DNA from: Rhodovulum sulfidophilum DSM 1374
GTDB lineage: Bacteria; Pseudomonadota; Alphaproteobacteria; Rhodobacterales; Rhodobacteraceae
DNA length: 64,000 nucleotides
Assembly: GCF_001633165.1 (NCBI RefSeq)
Contig: NZ_CP015418.1
Span: forward strand, 3,100,001-3,164,000
Direction of reading: 5' to 3'
The notes beneath the pieces were generated by a model. That model was not told the origin of the DNA and searched no databases. It saw only the letters and a list, made by a program, of their open reading frames with translations. The position numbers were made by a program, and so were the translations under genes. Shown here piece by piece: positions 60,503 through 64,000 of the stretch (position 1 is the first letter of the stretch; the number at the start of each line of letters is the position of its first letter).

Positions 60503-62284
60503 TCAGTGATTGTCGCGCGGCAGATCGCGGGCGATCCGCCGATAGGCCGTGGCCAGTTCCAGACAGCCGCCCTCGGCCAGCTGGCCGACATTGGCGCGGT
60601 AGATCTCTTCCCAGGGGGTCTGGCTCACGATTTCGGGTGGCTCCCAGGCCTCGCGGCGCAGGTCCCACTCGGCATCGTCGACCAGCGCATCGAGCCGCGA
60701 AGCGTTCAGATCGAGCCGCACCCGGTCGCCGGTCCTCAGCAAGGCCAGCCCGCCCCCCACCGCCGCCTCGGGCGAGGCGTTCAGGATCGAGGGGCTTTCC
60801 GAGGTGCCCGACTGGCGCCCGTCGCCGACCGTCGGCAGATGCCGGACGCCCTGCTTCACCAGCGCATCCGGCGGCTGCATGTTCACCACCTCGGCCGAGC
60901 CCGGATAGCCGACGCAGCCGACATTGCGGATGAAGAGCATCGCGCTTTCGTCTATCCCGAGCTCGGGATCGTTGATCCGGGCATGGTAATCCTCGGGCCC
61001 CTCGAAGACCACGGCGCGGGCCTCATGCACGCCCTCCTGGCCCGGCTCGGACAGGAAGCGCGCGCGGAATTCATCGGAAATCACCGAGGTCTTCATCAGC
61101 GCCGATGAGAACAGGTTGCCCGAGAGCACCTTGAACCCGGCCTGCGCCCGAAGCGGCGCGTCATAGGTCGCGATCACGTCCGGGTCGGCGGAGCGGACCC
61201 GCTCGAGGTTCTCGGCCAGGGTCCGGCCGGTCGCGGTCATCGCGCCGACATGCAGCCGCCCGGCCCGGGCCAGCTCGGCCATCACCGCGGGCACCCCGCC
61301 GGCCCGGAAGAAGCTCTCGCCCAAGTATTCGCCCGCGGGCTGCATGTTGACCAGAAGCGGCACGTCATGGCCGATCCGCTCCCAGTCGGTCACGTCCAGC
61401 TCGACCCCCGCATGCCGTGCGATCGCTTGCAGATGCGGCGGCGCATTGGTCGAGCCGCCGATGGCGCTGTTGACGGTGATGGCATTCTCGAAGGCGGCGC
61501 GGGTCAGGATGTCGGAGGGTTTCAGATCGTCCAGCACCATCTGCACGATCCGCCTGCCGGTCTCGTAGGCCATCGCCATCCGTTCGCGGAAGGGCGCGGG
61601 GATCGCGGCATTGCCGGTCAGGCTCATGCCCAGCGCCTCGGCCATCGCGTTCATGGTGGAGGCCGTGCCCATGGTGTTGCAATGACCGAGCGAGGGCGCC
61701 GAGGAACAGACCCGGTCCATGAATTCGTCATAGTCGATCCTGCCCTCGGCCAGGAGGCGGCGGCTTTCCCAGACGATGGTGCCCGAGCCCGCGCGCTTGC
61801 CCTGCCACCAGCCGTCGAGCATCGGCCCGCCATTCAGCGCGATGGCCGGGATGTCGACCGTCGCCGCCCCCATCAGCATCGCGGGCGTGGTCTTGTCGCA
61901 ACCGGTGGTCAGCACCACCCCGTCCAGCGGATAGCCATGCAGGATCTCGACCAGCCCCAGATAGGCAAGGTTGCGGTCCAGCGCGGCAGTCGGGCGCTTG
62001 CCGGTCTCCTGCAGGGGATGCACCGGAAATTCCATCGGCACGCCGCCCGCCTCGCGGATGCCCGCCTTGATCCGGTCCATCAGGAAGATGTGGATCTTGT
62101 TGCAGGGCACCAGATCCGAGCCGCTATTGGCGATGCCGATCACCGGACGCTCCGATTGCAGCTCGCCCCGGGTGAAGGTCTGGTTCTGGTAGCGCTCGAC
62201 ATAAAGCGCGGTCATGCCGGGGTTGTTCGGGTTGTCGAACCATTCCTGCGACCGGAACCGTCTGTTCGCGCGCGTATCGCCCAT
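60503..62284 (-). CDS. IlvD/Edd-family sugar-acid dehydratase (L-arabinonate/D-xylonate type)
   Basis: This 593-residue dehydratase has Fe-S/Mg ligands in VIGIANSGSDLVPCNKIH (first Cys), LTTGCDKTTPAMLMGA (second Cys and Asp-Lys) and SAPSLGHCNTMGTASTMNAM (third Cys), and the C-terminal GDGRQSGTSESPSILNASPE. The N-terminus FRSQEWFDNPNNPGMTALYV places it with the L-arabinonate/D-xylonate dehydratases and not with IlvD proper. It makes a 2-keto-3-deoxy acid. GGAGG is six bases before ATG 62284. The precise sugar acid cannot be fixed by eye. Confidence 0.9.
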   Translation of the reverse strand: MGDTRANRRFRSQEWFDNPNNPGMTALYVERYQNQTFTRGELQSERPVIGIANSGSDLVPCNKIHIFLMDRIKAGIREAGGVPMEFPVHPLQETGKRPTAALDRNLAYLGLVEILHGYPLDGVVLTTGCDKTTPAMLMGAATVDIPAIALNGGPMLDGWWQGKRAGSGTIVWESRRLLAEGRIDYDEFMDRVCSSAPSLGHCNTMGTASTMNAMAEALGMSLTGNAAIPAPFRERMAMAYETGRRIVQMVLDDLKPSDILTRAAFENAITVNSAIGGSTNAPPHLQAIARHAGVELDVTDWERIGHDVPLLVNMQPAGEYLGESFFRAGGVPAVMAELARAGRLHVGAMTATGRTLAENLERVRSADPDVIATYDAPLRAQAGFKVLSGNLFSSALMKTSVISDEFRARFLSEPGQEGVHEARAVVFEGPEDYHARINDPELGIDESAMLFIRNVGCVGYPGSAEVVNMQPPDALVKQGVRHLPTVGDGRQSGTSESPSILNASPEAAVGGGLALLRTGDRVRLDLNASRLDALVDDAEWDLRREAWEPPEIVSQTPWEEIYRANVGQLAEGGCLELATAYRRIARDLPRDNH

Positions 62285-63671
62285 GCCCATCCTCCGCTTG
62301 TCCTCTGTTGCGCCCCCGGTCGTGACGCCATGCGTGACATCAAAGGCGGCGGGCCTGCCCCGGACCGGAAGCCGGTCGCGGCCCTCGGCACAAGCATTCC
62401 GATACGCCATGCCGGATGCAAGACCAATCGGCCCCGAAGGCCGGAGAGGTCCCGACCGCACCAATCGGCTGGCCCCGTTTCCAGAAGCATCCCCGGCGGA
62501 TCGGGCCCGGCAACGCCAGGCAGGGCGCGCGGGCCGAACGGAGGCCTTTATCCCGGGATTTCTCTTGGGCTATCCAATCGGAAGCTGCCGCAAGGCCCGG
62601 CCCCGGGGAGGAAGCCCATGACGCATCTTCAATTCGCCGACAGCCAGTCGCGCCAGAGACCGGTCGCGACCCTCACGATGGCGGCCCGGGCGTTGGCCGT
62701 GCAGCGGCCGTACAACGTTCATCCCGGCATCCGCCCGAGCGATTTCCGCAAACCCGATTTCCGCATGCACATGCCCATCGTCAAATCCGTCGTCCCGGCA
62801 CATCGCTTCCCAGCACCTGACGCCATTCCGGCCAGCGGCCGTACCGCGCCGCGTCAGCCCGAGGCGTCCGACCCGCAGCACCGCCACGGGGTCGATCCCG
62901 AGACCGTGGTCCCCCTGCCCCAAGGTAAACCAGGCCCCTTCTTCGCAATCCCGCTCTTCGACCAGCCCGGGCATCAGAGCCTCTCTCCCGATCCGGGCTT
63001 TGCGCCCCATCAACACGCCAGCGACCATCCCGGTGCGATCCCGGTCGCGTTCCCGCTGCAGAAAGGCCGAGGGGGTGTCCTCGAGACCGGGGCAGAGCAG
63101 GGGCCGATCACCGACCCATACCAGGCCGATCATTCCGAACATCCCGACCCGGCCGACTGGAGGAGTTCCATCGCGATCCTGAAACCATATTATTATCAAA
63201 TGCCTTTCAGTCCTTTCTCATGTTACGGCATTGTCGGGCGAGAACCACTCCCGCCCGCGACAATCTCCCGATATTCGCGACCCGCTGATCCCGTCCGATG
63301 GAGGGCCAAGGGCCCCTGCCGGAACCGAGGCAATGACCGGCTGGCGGATCGGCCATACGGTCCCGACATTCGCGCAGATGGCACGGCCCGGCCTCAAGAC
63401 CCGTTGCTGCGTGAGCGCCATCGCCCGGCACGCGGCCTTCCGGGCTGCACGGCACCAAGCCGCCGGGCGATGCCTTCCACGTCCTCCCCGACAGCAAGGC
63501 CTCCGGGACAGGCTCGGCCGAGGCAGAGACCAATCGCAGAGCCGCATATCGCCGGGACCGCCAGCGGCGCGCCCGGAAACCGGCATCCGCGCCCGTCCCG
63601 CGCCGCTGCGACCGCCATCCTCAGCGCCCACCCGCGCGACTGCGCGCACCATCCAGACGAAAGGCCCCTTC
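62285..63671. other. Long region without a supported gene (about 1.4 kb)
   Basis: This divergent gap between the dehydratase and the dehydrogenase has frames such as 62570-63199 on the minus strand, but codon use is weak and no family is recognised. An AT-rich stretch near 63180-63230 could be a promoter. The likely operator for sugar-acid control should be near either gene start. Confidence 0.35.
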
Positions 63672-64000
63672 ATGACCGATACCCCCCTGCTGATCTGCGG
63701 CGCCGCCTTCACCGAGGACGAGCGCGCCCGACTGTCGACCGCGGTCTCCTCCGTCTCGGTCGAGAGCCCCGCCGCGCTCGAAGGGCTCGCCCCCGGCCTG
63801 CGCAAGCGACTTCGCGCCGTCGCCTACAAGGGCCAGGCCCCATTCGGCGCGCGTGAGATGGCCGCACTGCCCGGGCTGGGGCTGATCGCCAATTTCGGCG
63901 TCGGATACGATGCCATCGACCTGGCCGCCGCAACCGCGCGCGACATCCGCGTCACCAACACGCCCGACGTTCTGAACGACGATGTCGCCGATATGGCGGT
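63672..64000 (+). CDS. D-isomer-specific 2-hydroxyacid dehydrogenase, N-terminal part
   Basis: The gene runs off the right edge after 109 codons. PLLICGAAFTEDERARL opens the substrate domain; LGLIANFGVGYDAIDLAAAT and VTNTPDVLNDDVADMA are the hallmark of glyoxylate/hydroxypyruvate reductases of this family. The NAD-binding GxGxxG lies beyond the window. ATG 63672 follows AAAGGCCCC. In this setting it may reduce a 2-keto acid or hydroxypyruvate from sugar-acid breakdown. Confidence 0.85.
   Translation, partial: MTDTPLLICGAAFTEDERARLSTAVSSVSVESPAALEGLAPGLRKRLRAVAYKGQAPFGAREMAALPGLGLIANFGVGYDAIDLAAATARDIRVTNTPDVLNDDVADMA

Noticed and set aside
61250..63856. 868-residue open frame on the + strand
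   Set aside because: It covers the antisense of the dehydratase and then non-coding DNA; no family pattern is seen.

Overview
The window is high-GC alphaproteobacterial DNA, most likely from a Rhodobacterales/Rhodobacteraceae bacterium (Rhodovulum/Rhodobacter/Paracoccus type). The evidence is the codon bias, the GTA/prophage-like tail genes, DctPQM TRAP transport, and a typical Rhodobacteraceae intergenic GGGGGC-AGA-GCCCCC element near 60.2 kb. No rRNA, complete tRNA or CRISPR array is visible.

1-13.2 kb is accessory DNA. It starts with a truncated HNH nuclease gene, an Mrr-type nuclease and a HEPN-domain protein. A lower-GC, translationally coupled hxsD-hxsB-hxsC-hxsA operon follows: two radical SAM enzymes, a small partner protein and a His-Xaa-Ser-repeat substrate with a peptidoglycan-binding domain. 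Next come single-gene units (ClbS/DfsB, GH8, MDR reductase, an ECF41 sigma/carboxymuconolactone-decarboxylase pair, SDR, a NUDIX remnant), each separated by copies of one dispersed repeat of about 100-160 bp.

13.2-21.7 kb is a wrecked prophage. It begins beside a tRNA-Arg(CCG) 3' fragment (an attachment-site remnant) with an integrase and a small HTH gene. It continues with terminase fragments, a low-GC cargo gene, a frameshifted TPR membrane protein, an IS3 scrap, a hicAB toxin-antitoxin module inserted between 13-bp direct repeats, three tail-tip genes (the last cut short) and an IS4-like remnant.

21.7-27.4 kb is a metal-chelate uptake locus: TrmO-like protein, periplasmic binding protein, FecCD permease and ATPase on +, with a convergent TonB-dependent receptor. 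Both promoter regions carry near-identical dyads resembling Mo-boxes (ModE-type sites), so the locus is probably for molybdate or tungstate chelates. An IS3-family element with a broken orfB follows.

29.4-48.8 kb mixes signalling and exopolysaccharide genes. It holds a LuxR-type response regulator coupled to a 1120-residue hybrid kinase, a Wzc/Wzb/Wza set, three broken sugar genes (glycosyltransferase, epimerase, DUF1972 glycosyltransferase), a pseudo-receiver/membrane protein pair, a second kinase, a WecA-like transferase and a third very large hybrid kinase. The export and phosphoregulation genes look intact while the neighbouring glycosyltransferase genes have decayed.

49.2-64 kb is a sugar-acid/pentose catabolic region: xylulokinase, mannonate dehydratase, a divergent GntR regulator, a DctPQM TRAP transporter, L-idonate-5-dehydrogenase-like enzyme, aldose 1-epimerase, 2-dehydro-3-deoxygalactonokinase, an IlvD/Edd-family dehydratase and the start of a D-2-hydroxyacid dehydrogenase.
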